The notes under the pieces were generated by a model. It was not told the DNA's origin. It ran no database searches and saw only the letters and a list, made by a program, of their open reading frames with translations. A stretch of DNA of 64,000 bases. It comes from Adiantum capillus-veneris (Eukaryota; Streptophyta; Polypodiopsida; Polypodiales; Pteridaceae). Numbering within the stretch: the first letter of the stretch is position 1; each line of letters begins with the position of its first letter. A program made the translations under genes and the position numbers. The stretch spans positions 92,931,247 through 92,995,246 of the forward strand of contig CM043954.1 in NCBI GenBank assembly GCA_014529385.2, written 5' to 3'. Below are positions 22,237 to 33,115 of this stretch, one piece after another.

Positions 22237-24308
22237 TGTGAGGTCCCCACCCCGCCGTATCAACCAGCGGATTTGATGGTGAACCTGGTGGCCAGTAGAT
22301 CTATTGCGGAAACAAACAAAATGGTTCAGGGTTCGACTAGCGTACGATCTCTCATCACAAAGTGAGTCGAGTTCGAGCCTACTAGCAAGAAGATCTAGCT
22401 CCACCTCGCAGGGAAAGAGTACTTAAACTATCTAGCGATCCTAAGACCCACCTTCCAAGAGGAGAGAAACCCTGAGTGCCTTTTTCCCCATGTTTCAGAG
22501 GCACGTACTCTCGAGATTTCACCGCTCTAGGTGCAATGAGTATTACTAATATCGAAGTAAGCACTATGGGGACAGAGAGTTCCCGACCAATTGGGACCAC
22601 CCATCTCATAGGCATTGGCAACCTGAGCCAAGCCCCCACTTTCCACCCCCACACTCACACTTCCTTGTGTGACCTAATTACTACCACAAAGGTTGTTCAA
22701 CATAAACATTCCTTGTTTTAATTCCGAAGCACATTGTTCGTTAAGACAGCCCTTCAACCAGTATTGCAAACAGCATCAAGACAGAATTCTAGTAAAAATT
22801 CTACTCAAACTTATTCATAAAAGTTCCAATGTTCTGGAGGTACAACATCCCCCCTCCAGTGAGAGTTCACTCCTCCCGTTGTCGCCTAGCTGCCCATACA
22901 ACTAGGTATGTCCATCGCATAGAAAGCACGTCATGGACACTCCCACTGCATAGAAAGCAAGACGTGGGTTCCCACCGCATAGAAAGCAAGTCGTGGGTAT
23001 CCATCGCATAGAAAGCAAGTCGTGGATTCAAGAGCCCTTAACGAGGAACTCTGCCCCCTGTGATCAGTAGGGGGGTTAGGACTGATTCAACATTGGAAAT
23101 AAAATGAACATGTCGAGCTAAATTTTCCCTAGCAGACATTCTTTCCTAATTGCAACCAGCATACCCATCAATCATTTCCTTCCTACTTTAGAACTTAATG
23201 TACAATGAATTCAATGCCGAGGTTTCCGTCAAATTTCTCCAACATGTTTGGGGATATTTTCATCCCTAATTAAACGTGTGCAATGTTAAATTAAACAACT
23301 TGAATGAAATTATGATCTACCTCTTCCATTTCTTCGTCGATGGCCCGTGAGATGGCCGGTAATTGTTCGTCAATGGGAGCTTTTCCCTTCCCGTTCACCT
23401 TGCTCGTTCCTGCCTCGTGGTCGTGGGCTCCACCAAAGCGAGTCCTCTTAACCGGGGCCATTTTAAACTCACTACTTTAAATAATTAACTTGGAGAAAAG
23501 AGCTAATGTCCGCAAGCGTCATAACAAGCCAAATGATAGATTAGCAACATCAAACAATGCCTGCTACATGAGAGGTTTAGATTTTTCCATATAGCAATCA
23601 TTGTGGATGACACATAATCCTATGGGAACCGGCTCTAAAGATAATTACTCGGCTTACATGATTAAGAATAATAGGATTTCACTAAATGGAATTACCAGAG
23701 AGATGAATTAAGCACGATTAATCTCTTTCCTAGCAATTAGAGGGTGCAGAATCACCGCATGCATAGGTGTGAGAAAAACCACCTCTTAGAGACTTAATGA
23801 CAGATTAATCTTACCTTAATTATATCTTAATGCATAACAGAAATGAATCTAAATCAGCTACAATATTAATGCGTGATAGAAAGAGTTATTCTCATTAATC
23901 TACATAATTACCAGCTTACTGATTAATTTCTATGCTACCTAGAGAGAGAAAATTCTAATAATCGTGCACTAATCATTAATTAAGAGTGATGAATGGCTGA
24001 TAATTCAGCTATGGGATGATGATTACATAATAGAATATGGTTAAGGAGAATTTAGAGAGTAATTATAGAGAATTACGACTAGGAATAAGCATACTAGACG
24101 AGAAATTTAGATGGTAGAGAAAGGAATTTACAGATGGCATTAATTAAACCGTGGTTACCGTGATTAAGGGCTGATAATCTTCTCGATTTTCTGATCTAAT
24201 CGAGCTTCTTGAGAAGAGAATTCGGCAGCACCTTCCTCCTTGCTTCTCCTTCAAAAGGTGTGTGAACCGGCAGCACCTTCCCATGTGTGTAGGTGTGTGT
24301 GTGTATGC

Positions 24309-24352
<44 letters not shown>

Positions 24353-24357
24353 AGCAT

Positions 24358-24390
<33 letters not shown>

Positions 24391-25047
24391 TTTAAATAGG
24401 CTCCTACAGGCGGAAAATCGACCTGGGTTGCTAAATGCATCTGGGAGCTTCTCCAGTTAAGCATGGCAAGTCTAGCTCCCTACTCACCAAGTGTCAGGTT
24501 GGCTAGTTTAACTGACTCTAAGACTTAGTTACTGGCTTGGCAGCTTTCCCAGGACTCCCACAAGGCAAGAGGGCGCCCCCTAGCTGCTAAAGCTGATCTG
24601 GAGTGGCCTGGGACCTGTTCCCACACAGTCCCGGGCTCCGATGCCTCCCGCTCAATTTTTGGAAAAAATGATTTTTGGCTAAAATGGGTCATACGAGTCC
24701 GATTTTTATGTCGTACATTGCTAAACAGAGCTCTAACTAAGACGTACTGAACTGAGTACCTGCCATATTTTGCAGCCCCCAGGGTCCAAAAAATGCATTT
24801 TTTTGAAATTCGGGGTACGGGAGCAGTTTTTCGAGATGATCAAAATTGGACGGGTCGGTGACCAAAAACTTGCTATTTTTGGAATTTTTTTACAAAAATT
24901 ATTTTAATTCACATTTCGAAGCTTTAAAACATTCTAAACATCGTAGCACTGACAGAATTTGGAAAATTGCTAAAAATAGTAACTTTTTCCATTATGTTCA
25001 TTTCATGGTACAATGGTGCTCTTTTGATCGAGGTCAGAGACCTTACA
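22237..25047 (-). repeat. Element C 5' LTR (2811 bp)
   Basis: It is the partner of 14297-17105 and very similar. It carries the four-unit 29-bp repeat (22906-23030), the TG microsatellite (24290-24389) and the exon-1 candidate (23321-23461). It joins A protease at 25048. Confidence 0.95.
23321..23461 (-). CDS. Candidate ORF0 exon 1 in element C 5' LTR
   Basis: An ATG at 23461 opens 47 codons of a basic then acidic peptide (MAPVKRTRFGG..., ...AIDEEMEE). It is followed exactly at a codon boundary by GTAGAT, a fair donor after AG. The next acceptor on the strand that keeps phase is at 22110, giving an intron of 1211 bases that removes the LTR end and primer site. The acidic end of exon 1 runs smoothly into the acidic start EDPMLEYW of exon 2. 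This is inference from sequence; no transcript is known to me. Confidence 0.4.
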
Positions 25048-25643
25048 ATCAGAAACGAGATGCATAAGCTCAGCAGTACAAATTAGTGATGATGAAGGTA
25101 TATCCTTTTCTCCTAACAACAACACATGTGTGCCATGGGAATCAAACATCAAGCTGTTGTACTCATAGCTACGCTTCAGGGATGGTCCTAGGCTATGCAA
25201 CCACTCCCTACCAAGAACCACATCAGCCCTTTCCATGTTCATAACTTCAAAATCCAAACAAGTAGAGTATCCTTGTACTTCCAATGAAACAGCTCGGCAT
25301 TGAGTATCCCATATTTCAGTATCATGTCTATTCATCATTGCTACCTCGTAGCGGTGGGTACTCGGAGTTTGAGGCAGTTTGAGCTTTTCACCAATCCATA
25401 ATTGATGAAATTGTGAGTAGCACCGTCATCTACCAAGATGCACACCTTGTGCCCTTGTAGATATCCATGCATATGTACTAACTCATGTGGTCCAAAGGTT
25501 TGTTGCCACATGGAAGCTGTGAGACAGCATTCATGCACCACCTCAGTGTGTGTTACTTCCACTGTGGAGAATTTTGAGGAAGACTCAAGAGGCAGTAGTT
25601 GCACCGTGTGCACTGCTTTCTCCTTTCCCTGAGCAAATTTTTT
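25003..25643 (-). pseudogene. Element A protease
   Basis: Frame 25613-25341 has the active site ILVDDGATHNFINY and, after a stop, frame 25338 onward has the second half with ADVVLGREWLHSLG. The active site D-D-G replaces D-S/T-G. The frame is cut at 25048 by element C, and the part at 25003-25047 belongs to the LTR of C. Confidence 0.88.
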
Positions 25644-26602
25644 CTACTTGGGACAATCCTTTTTTCCATGGCCTATTCCTAAGCATTGAAAACATAGCTT
25701 CTCTTTCTTGGCTTTATCAAAATCCTCAGGAGAGAGAGGACCCCTGGACCCCTTGGGTTTTTTAGATGCATCTAAATTAGCAAGTAGAAATTTTCTTTTA
25801 TTGTGCCTGTACTGAGTGCGTGTATTACCATGTATACTAGTAGGCATGTTACTATTATGTGTTTTCTTATCATCAGGGTCATCATGAATATGTGCTTTCA
25901 CTATGGCTTCCTCAAGTGTTTTAGGGCCTTGGGTCTTGACATACTTCTTAAGTTCTAGAGTCAGACCTCGTATGAACCCTTGTACTTGTTGAAAGGTATC
26001 CAATCCTTCCAACTTGAGGATGATGTCCCGATAGTGAGAGATATATTCAAGGAGTGATGGATATTGGCGCATGGAACATGTGTCCCAAGCGGTCCAATTC
26101 CAATCGGTCGCGTTTGTAGGCAAGAATTCCTTGCTAAACATTGCTTCAAAGGCTGCCCAACTCTGTGGTATGATATTCTTCTCCTTGAGAGACATCCATC
26201 ATTTGTAGGCCTTGCCTTCCAGAGTTAAGCTCATTTGCAGAGCTCTGACTGCATCCGGAGTACGCTGTAAGGCGTGAATTCCATCCCATTTACTGAGAAA
26301 GATGTTCACTGCATCCTTATTGCAGTCTCGGTCTTCGCCTTGAAAACTGGTGGTTTAAAGTTCTTTAACAAGTCATCTACCTCTTTGGTAGTGAGAGTAT
26401 GCAATGTTTCATTAATTGGGCCTTGCCCTTGTGTTCCAACGTGCTCATGCATGTGGGTGTGAGCATGACTCTTAGACTGCTTTTGCATTAATTGAATGAC
26501 TAATGTGGAAAGTTTAGTAACATTTTCATTTAAAGCCTTAAAATTTTCGTCCATGACTGTCATGCGTGTCTGAAGTGCACGAAATTCTTGAATATCGAGC
26601 AA
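25644..26602 (-). pseudogene. Element A gag
   Basis: Frame 26602-26306 has an N-terminal coiled-coil-like segment and the entry KNFKPPVFKAKT; frame 26195-25644 has capsid motifs (SWAAFEAMFSKEFLP, QVQGFIRGLTLELKKYV) and the knuckle CFQCLGIGHGKKDC. A frameshift and stop lie between them. The 5' leader 26603-27538 shows no gene; minus-strand ORFs there are short and unlike known proteins. Confidence 0.88.
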
Positions 26603-27538
26603 TTCATAAGTATCTTCTCATGCCGTAGCATTGCGGGTACTCTCCTTGAGAGGATCCCGCCGTGAGCCGTCATTGGTAGGATCAAGAGTACTTTGCTCAA
26701 AATCGAATATCATGTTGATATCTGAATCCATGGCAAACAGTGCAGTGAAAGAAGTACTCAGAAAAAAATACCTGATGTGGGTAGCACTTGCCAAGTATAG
26801 GTAACTCTACTTGTGCGTTGTAACACCTAATCGTCCAAAAAAGAAGAATTTGCACAAGCGGCGTAAAAATCGAACTCCGCAAAATCGCCCATGGCTTCAC
26901 AAGACGGCTGAAATCGTGTAGTGTAGATGGTTGAAGCGTCACCGTTGTCAAGAAGTTTGATTATTGAAAGCTTCGGCAATTATGTTACATGAACGCCAAT
27001 TGAAACTGTCGCAATTGTAAAAATATTCAGGTTTTTGGAATTTTCTGCAATAACTGAGCGTAGCCGTAAGTCGTGAGACTCGATGGAAAGCCGAGACGGC
27101 TTGTTGCTTGCCCCGTACACGAAGGCTCTTGCTTGTGGGAAGGGCCACCAAGAATGGCCAAGGCTCAAAATCGATTATCAATTGGCCTTGCCATGTGAAA
27201 ATCAATGATTTTTTGATGAAAAAAACGCAGACAACATGGAGCACGTAGCGCGAGCCTACAGAAGCTGTGTGCGGCTTGCTCAAGCGGCTAATGGCCGCGA
27301 GCTCTTGGAAGCCCCCCTTCTTCCCCAGGGTGCTCTTGTCAAGCCCAAGATGGTGGAATTTCGTGCACCACATCTCTCCTTCCAAAACGGGAATGCGTAC
27401 TCGATTTAGGCAGTCCCCTTACTAAATTTGTTAAAAACCCTATAAAAGCCACGGTTCTCACCTAAGGCCCTATTTTTAGGAGCAAAAAGTGACCACGCCT
27501 AGAGAGAGAGTGGAAGAGAGACTTCCTAGCTAACCTAA

Positions 27539-27550
27539 GCTCTGATACCA
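27539..27550 (-). other. Element A primer-binding site for initiator tRNA-Met
   Basis: The minus strand reads TGGTATCAGAGC one base after the 5' LTR, an exact match to the complement of the initiator tRNA-Met 3' end. Confidence 0.95.
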
Positions 27551-27551
27551 G

Positions 27552-27723
27552 TGTAAGAACTAGGGAAAACTAGACTGAAGATCCTCCTCCCAACCTCCCA
27601 TTATATAGGTGGGCTTCTAGCCCCTTGCCCTAGACGGATCCCCTGTCCACATTGTCTAGCCCGACCCTTGGTCGTAGTCCATGACCAACCTAGTTCTTAG
27701 GTTACAGGACCCTTGTCCTGACA
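27552..27723 (-). repeat. Element A 5' LTR (172 bp)
   Basis: It pairs with 1113-1286 and carries a minus-strand CTATATAATGGG box at about 27598-27609. The right target duplication CCAAA follows at 27724-27728. Confidence 0.94.
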
Positions 27724-28442
27724 CCAAAAACCTTGGCTAAGGTATAAAAGCCAATTTTGTAAAGTTTTTATTAAGTTTGTGGATAAGAAATACACAGCGT
27801 GAGCTAACGGCACTCACTTCTCTCCTTCTCGTGCTTCCTACTCCCTCTCCGGTTGTCACATTGCAATTGTGTTTGTTGCACTGCAACCGCAGGTAAGAGC
27901 TCTACGCATTGACGTAAGCGATTCACAATATTTCGTAGATTTTTGCGTCATCGATCCGCGGCCTAATTTCATTATAACTAGGAATTTACACGTTCAAATC
28001 AAAAACTAAGCATAGGCGGGGTATTGGGGCATCATTGCTAAGAATTTAGATGCATTCTGGGTCGAAAACAACTAGGTCAAAAATCCACTGCTGTTAATAA
28101 TCGCGATTTTGGAAGTTGACCTAATGTGGGGTTTGAGGCCATAGGCATGTTTGCTTAGGTCTTATAAACTTGTCCTAGAAGTTTCATTACGTTTGGATGT
28201 CATTTGATACTGTAATGGATGTGAAATGTTTGCCGATGAGTAATTGGCTTTTGGTGATTTCAGTCACTTGAGTGTAGCTTGAGTTAGATGCGAGTTGTTA
28301 GTTGCTTTACGAGAGATTGACAACCTCCTGTAGCCTCTATGCACTAGTCGAGTCAGCTTCGTCCCATGGTTTGACAAATTAATCGTGGAGCTCGTTAATA
28401 CTGCAATAAGATAGGATGGTGAGGTTAGACATGCGTCCCACA
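27724..28442 (+). repeat. Element D 5' LTR, second part
   Basis: It resumes the LTR after element A and ends GCGTCCCACA. A TATAAAAG box at 27743 lies 20 bp after the insertion point, so A separates the TATA box from the U3 at 906-1112. It contains TTAATAATCGCGATTTT near 28091, related to the leader palindromes. Confidence 0.92.
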
Positions 28443-28444
28443 TT

Positions 28445-28464
28445 TGGTGCCGCTTCCGGGGATC
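28445..28464 (+). other. Element D primer-binding site, tRNA-Asp type
   Basis: TGGTGCCGCTTCCGGGGATC differs at three of 20 positions from the complement of the plant tRNA-Asp 3' end (TGGCGCCGTTGCCGGGGATC), the primer used by plant Athila/Tat-type Ty3 elements. It lies 2 bases after the LTR. Confidence 0.75.
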
Positions 28465-29039
28465 AAAGAGACCTAAACTAGGAAACAACATGAGCTTCTT
28501 GTGTAATCGACCTTTAACTTCCTCTAGGTTCACCTAGAGTCAAAAACTTTCTTTTAGAAACCGCATAGCTTAAGATTGTCGTCTTTTGCTGTGTAGAGGT
28601 AGCTTGGAAGTAATCGTACTTTCTGAGTACCTTTAGGATTGTAGGATTGTAGATTTAGATTAAAACTTGGAGAATGATTGGTAGACGAGACAAGTCTTAA
28701 GATCAAGGCTCTAAAAATCGTAAAACAAGAAAACGAGTGTTTGTGGACACTTTCCACAACCCCATTGCATGAGAATCTAGGAGTAGGGTAAATAGGATCC
28801 GAGGTAGATTTCAAAACATTGCTCTCTCTAAAAGAATCAAGTGTGAGTTGTTATTGGAAGTTGCATAATTTCATGTCTACGGCTAGAAATAGCTCAAAAA
28901 GACTCGAATCCACTCAATCCGACTGGAGAGTAAGCCTAAGAGTTGTCTGAACCAGTTGGTAAGCTCAAAGACACTTCAAGGTAAAAAATTTCAAGGGTCG
29001 GCCAAAACTCATATTATTTACTTTTTCTTCACACTTTAG

Positions 29040-30150
29040 GCCAAATTAAGTTTTGACTGGATTCATAGGCTTAAAATACATCATATAAAGAGTGTCTTTG
29101 AGAAAATTGCAAAAAAGTGCTCATTTTAAGCCTAAAGTTAATAATCATGATTATTAACTTTCTGCTCTAAATTGGCCAAGGCTCATACCATTGACTCATT
29201 ACATGTGTACAAACAACTTTTGTAAAGGCCCAAGAGATTTGGATCACTAAACTGGCAAAAAATTGGGTAAGAACTAAGGTTTGTACTGACTTTTTGAATC
29301 TTGAGTATAAGTTGGGAGAAAATTTATCCAAACTTGTTGAAAATTGATTCATAGGCTTATGTTGATGTGATAAACATGTATACATGCTCAATTGACCAAA
29401 AATTTACAAAATTTGTTAGAAGTAATAATTACAATTATTTACTTCTGCCCTAATTTTTAACTTTATAGACCAAGTCTACATACCACTAGTTTCACCATGT
29501 TGTAATAAGCCCACAAACCAAATTTGGTAAGATTTGGATCACTGGATTGATAATTGTGACTAAAATTGCAAAGTTAGTTTGCGGACAGATAATTCATGAC
29601 CATTTGACCAAAAATTGTCCAAACTTGATGAAACTTGGCTAGTGACCTTAACTTAAGGTGCTTAAAAGATCTGTGTCAAACTTGGGGCAAAAAGGTGCAA
29701 TAATTTAGCTAGAGTAAATAATCGCGATTATTTACTTCTGCTTCAAAACTTGATGATTTTGAATATTTGAGTATACCACCAGGTCAAGCACATCAAATAG
29801 ACCTCACAAATCCATTTTGGTGAAATTTGGATCCTAAAATTGAGACTTAAGCCAGATTCTTGAAATCAAAGTCTACGGACACCAAACAGTCGATAAACTC
29901 GATCAAATTTTGTCCAAACTTGTTGAAACTTGTCCAAGGACTTTAACAAGTTGTATACTTGCCAAACCAATCAAAAAAGTGCAAAAATTTGACGACACGA
30001 TTATTTACTTCTGCTAGACATCATTTTTTACTTTTGAACTTATACGGTGATAAAACAACATAATATAAATCCACAGGGCAATTTTGGGTTCAATCGGATC
30101 AAAATTGGTACCAACAATCTCAGTTTACAGGTTGCAAATTAGACCTTTGA
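29040..30150 (+). repeat. Palindrome-centred ~285-bp tandem repeats in the leader of element D
   Basis: Four degenerate units have a palindrome followed by TTACTTCTGC, then AATTTGGATC, then TCCAAACTTGTTGAAA. Palindrome centres are at about 29147, 29434, 29724 and 30002. The first is a perfect 28-bp palindrome (29134-29161) and the third a perfect 24-bp one (29713-29736) around AATAATCGCGATTATT. The fourth keeps only one arm. The region is non-coding on both strands. Flanking leader at 28465-29039 and 30151-30490 shows nothing else recognisable. Confidence 0.8.
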
Positions 30151-30489
30151 TTTTTGCTAAAGTCGAATCTGGAAGCCAAATTTTTGACTTTCATAACTCG
30201 ATTTGAAGTGATACACAGAGACCAATCACGAGAATAGTAAAAAATCTACTGTCTTTATAGAAGAATAGCTAACTTGATCAAATTTGTACAGGAATTGGGT
30301 TGCAGACGAGGAATCAGTGGCTTGACAGAAAGTTGCAATTGAATCAGTTGGAAATTGACGACAAGTCAATCCGAAGGTGAGTACTCTATCCGGGGCTTCA
30401 TAAGTCTATAAGAACCTTAGATCTGGTCGTGTACTATAAAATTGGGGCATACTCGGAGAAACCTCCAGTAGAGTATCTACCAAAGAAAG

Positions 30490-32327
30490 CGTGAATCAAG
30501 GCAATTCCTTGCACACAATTCCTAAAGAAGTCTCAGACACTTATTCAGATTCAACATCCAAAATGTCTTCTTACTCGACTACTCTGAAACCGGAACGAAA
30601 GTGTGCTATAAGTATATACTATCTTTTTACAAGACTAACCGTCATGGCGCCTAGGTTTACTTGGACCCTAACAAGGAGTATGCAAACAAACAAGGAAAAA
30701 TGTACATGGATCAAAACGGAACTTAGTACTTACAAGTTGAAAACCCTGATGTGATAGACAAATGGGGGTTAGAAGTAAACACCATAATCCTAGATATGTC
30801 AACAAAAGAAGGACCACAAATTCTAGAATTCAAGGGATACAATCAAGTAGACAAGAAGCCTTTGAAACGGCTTAGTACGGATAATACTAGGATCGGAGTC
30901 TATTGTTGGGAAGATAGAAACATAAAAGATCTTATGTGGACCTCTCATGCCAAACTAGGACAATTAACGGCCATGAAGATCATCTATATCTTCAAGATCA
31001 AAGATAAGGGATCAGCAGACCTCCCAACGTACACCATCACCTGTAGTAGACACGAATGAAGTGGAGCCTGAAAAAGAGAAAGATTCTAAGTCCACCCAAC
31101 AAACAGAATCTGCACAAGAGACTGACCACCCTGACGAACAAAAAGAAAAAGAAGCCGAGCCGGAACCGGAGAAGGCAGCAGAAGATACTCAAACGCCAGA
31201 AGAGGAAAAGGCATGTGGATCTGAACAAGAGACAAATAAAGAAGCAGATGCGGGAAAAGGGTCTACCACTGCACAGGAGACAGAACATGAGCCAGAGAAG
31301 GAAAAAAGGCCAGCACCTGAAGAGATAGCAAGGTTGGAGCCCACACCCTCTACTTCTACTCAACTAGAAACTGCCAAGGCATCAAAGCCTCAAGATGGCC
31401 AAGAAGAAGACTAACCATCTACCTCCACACAAGAACCACCAGCAATTACAACGCAGCAAGAAGCAACACATCAGCCTGCAGGCACATCTCAGCTGGAGCG
31501 ACAGGAGCAGTGGCCATCAAATGACAAGGTAACAGTCCAAGTTAATGAATATGCACGTCAGATGCAAGAAATGATAGAGAGACTCTGTTCAGCAACTCTA
31601 AACCGTAGCACAAAGGCCAAGAAACTTGAAATGGTGATCGACGCTCTCCAAGGAGAGTTAGAAGACATGATGACTGTCATCACTGATCTCCAAAGGCAGG
31701 TGCAAGAGCTGAAGGCAGAAGTGGAACAACATGAGTTAGCCAGAGATAGGCAACAAAAAGAAATGGAGGAGTTAGGTGATCTACTCACCAAACTAAATGA
31801 TGCCTGCAAAGCAAAAGACGAGCAGCTGACAGAAGTTACGAATGAACTTCTTACGACATCCCTGTCAGCTCAAAAAATTTAGGTGCAATTAGATGTTGCC
31901 AATGCTTCTCTGCAGTATTCTGAACAGAGGATCAATGATCAGGCCATTTTCTTACGGTAAATTAGAGAAAACCCAACCGTGGCCTCAATCAAAGGAACTG
32001 ACGAAGTGTATAAGGCACTTGAGAAGAAACAAAGACCTTGAATTGGAATTAAAGCTAAACAATCACAGCGCCAGGACCTGGCGCGCTGATGCGGGTTCAG
32101 AGAGAAGAGGAGCTTCTAAAAGAGATGGTAGAACTAAAGCGGATTAATCTACTCCTCAGAGATGGGAAACCAGACACGCAAGTAGAGGCAGGCACTTCAG
32201 AGCCACCACAAATGGACATACCCTCCATCTCGTTTGCTGAATTTGAAACACAGCCCACAGCAGAGCCGAGTGGTGATGAAGACTTTCATATTAACATAAT
32301 CGATGAAGACACAGTGCCAATGGTCTA
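30490..32327 (+). pseudogene. Element D ORF, N-terminal, Glu-rich and coiled-coil parts
   Basis: From about 30558 a frame with unknown fold (WGLEVNTIILDMSTKEGPQI, RIGVYCWEDRNIKDL) leads, after a frameshift near 31040, to a Glu/Pro/Thr/Gln-rich segment (31056-31500) and a predicted coiled coil (31562-31882: heptads such as LEMVIDALQGELEDMMTVI). Coiled-coil sequence continues in broken frames to 32170, then an acidic stretch to a TAG at 32326. No gag, knuckle or enzyme motif is seen. The function is unknown. Confidence 0.6.
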
Positions 32328-32328
32328 G

Positions 32329-33101
32329 TTGTCAAAAGCTGAAGAGGATGCACTGAAGGATAAGATCACCCTAGAGGTGGATGAGCAGTGGAAAGCCGCT
32401 ATGGATTGGGAGTTGAGATTTTTACACTCTGTCAATGTCACTCAACTCACTCCCAATCAGATCAATTCTCAATGGCACCAACAATCCCTGCCGTACCCTC
32501 TCAGCAAGGTGGAACTATTACAGGTGAAAGAAACGTTGTACAAAGATATGCAAGAAGATGGCGCAGATAAAGACCACCCAAAGTGGAGGTTAAGCTGGCT
32601 GAACAAGAATCCGAGATACCTGATTCTGTTCACAAGAGTACCTGCAGCCCTTCAAAGAGAATCCAACATTTTGTCATGTACCCAGAGTAAGGACATGGCA
32701 AGCGCATGAAGCATTGCAAAAGAAGAGGCCAACTTGGCTTAACTTCCCCAGGCTGCCAGCTCCAGAGAGAGGCCAAGCGACAGAGGAATACATGGTGAAA
32801 ACCCTAACAGGTGCCATGTCTTTCTTCAAGAGTCTGTCAGATCTCTCCTGTGCCATGCTGTATAAAATCTGCAGAATGCTACTAACATGTATACAAGTTT
32901 TTAATGAGCCTGAGCAAACAGGGCCCCATGGCTATCATTCTTGGAAGGAACAAAGGCTTATGCTACGATCTAAGTGGGTAGCCTTCAGAAGAAGTCCTTT
33001 ACGTATTCTATGCCAGGTGTATGTTCTTACCATCGAATAATATGTTGGTCAATCCGAAGACTATTTCAGCCCATAAAGCTGTGTCAAGGGACGACACAGG
33101 C
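32329..33101 (+). pseudogene. Element D ORF, conserved C-terminal domain
   Basis: The domain is shared with element D' (36700-37655): motifs WKAAMDWELR, SVNVTQLTPNQI, LPYPLSKVELLQVKE, HPKWRLSWLNKNPRYLILFTR, then after a frameshift RPTWLNFPRL, VKTLTGAMSFFKSL and LSCAMLYKICRMLL. The stop before it is CAA in D', and D lacks about 200 bp present in D' after NNMLV. Conservation of the peptide between diverged copies suggests it was once a real protein. I cannot name the family. Confidence 0.65.
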
Positions 33102-33115
33102 GAGGAGGGAGGGAA
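33102..33115 (+). other. Element D polypurine tract
   Basis: GAGGAGGGAGGGAA runs into the 3' LTR start TGTTAGC. The same arrangement is seen in D' at 37681-37693. Confidence 0.85.

Larger units (their letters stand above)
14297..25047 (-). mobile_element. Element C: Ty3/gypsy chromovirus, relatively young
   Basis: LTRs of 2809 and 2811 bp (TGTGAGG...CTTACA on the plus strand) are nearly identical over long stretches. Flanking 5-mers ATCAC and ATCAG differ by one base. The minus strand has an ORF upstream of gag, then gag with zinc knuckle, protease, RT, RNase H, integrase and chromodomain in the normal order. Few lesions are present: two in-frame stops in pol, a stop before the RT core, and frameshifts in gag, protease and chromodomain. 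It interrupts A between protease and RT. Confidence 0.93.
1113..27723 (-). mobile_element. Element A: Ty3/gypsy chromovirus interrupted by elements B and C
   Basis: It has short LTRs (1113-1286 and 27552-27723) with TG...CA ends, a perfect CCAAA target duplication, a primer site for initiator tRNA-Met and a polypurine tract. The minus strand reads gag (26602-25644), protease (25613-25048), RT (14270-13358), RNase H (13301-12883), integrase (2922-1805) and chromodomain (1571-1299). C splits protease from RT and B splits RNase H from integrase. Without these inserts it would be a normal chromovirus of about 6 kb. Stops, frameshifts and altered catalytic residues make it inactive. Confidence 0.92.

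Noticed and set aside
31037-31363. 108-codon minus-strand ORF rich in Leu, Phe and Cys
   Set aside because: It is the shadow of the Glu/Lys-rich segment of the D ORF.
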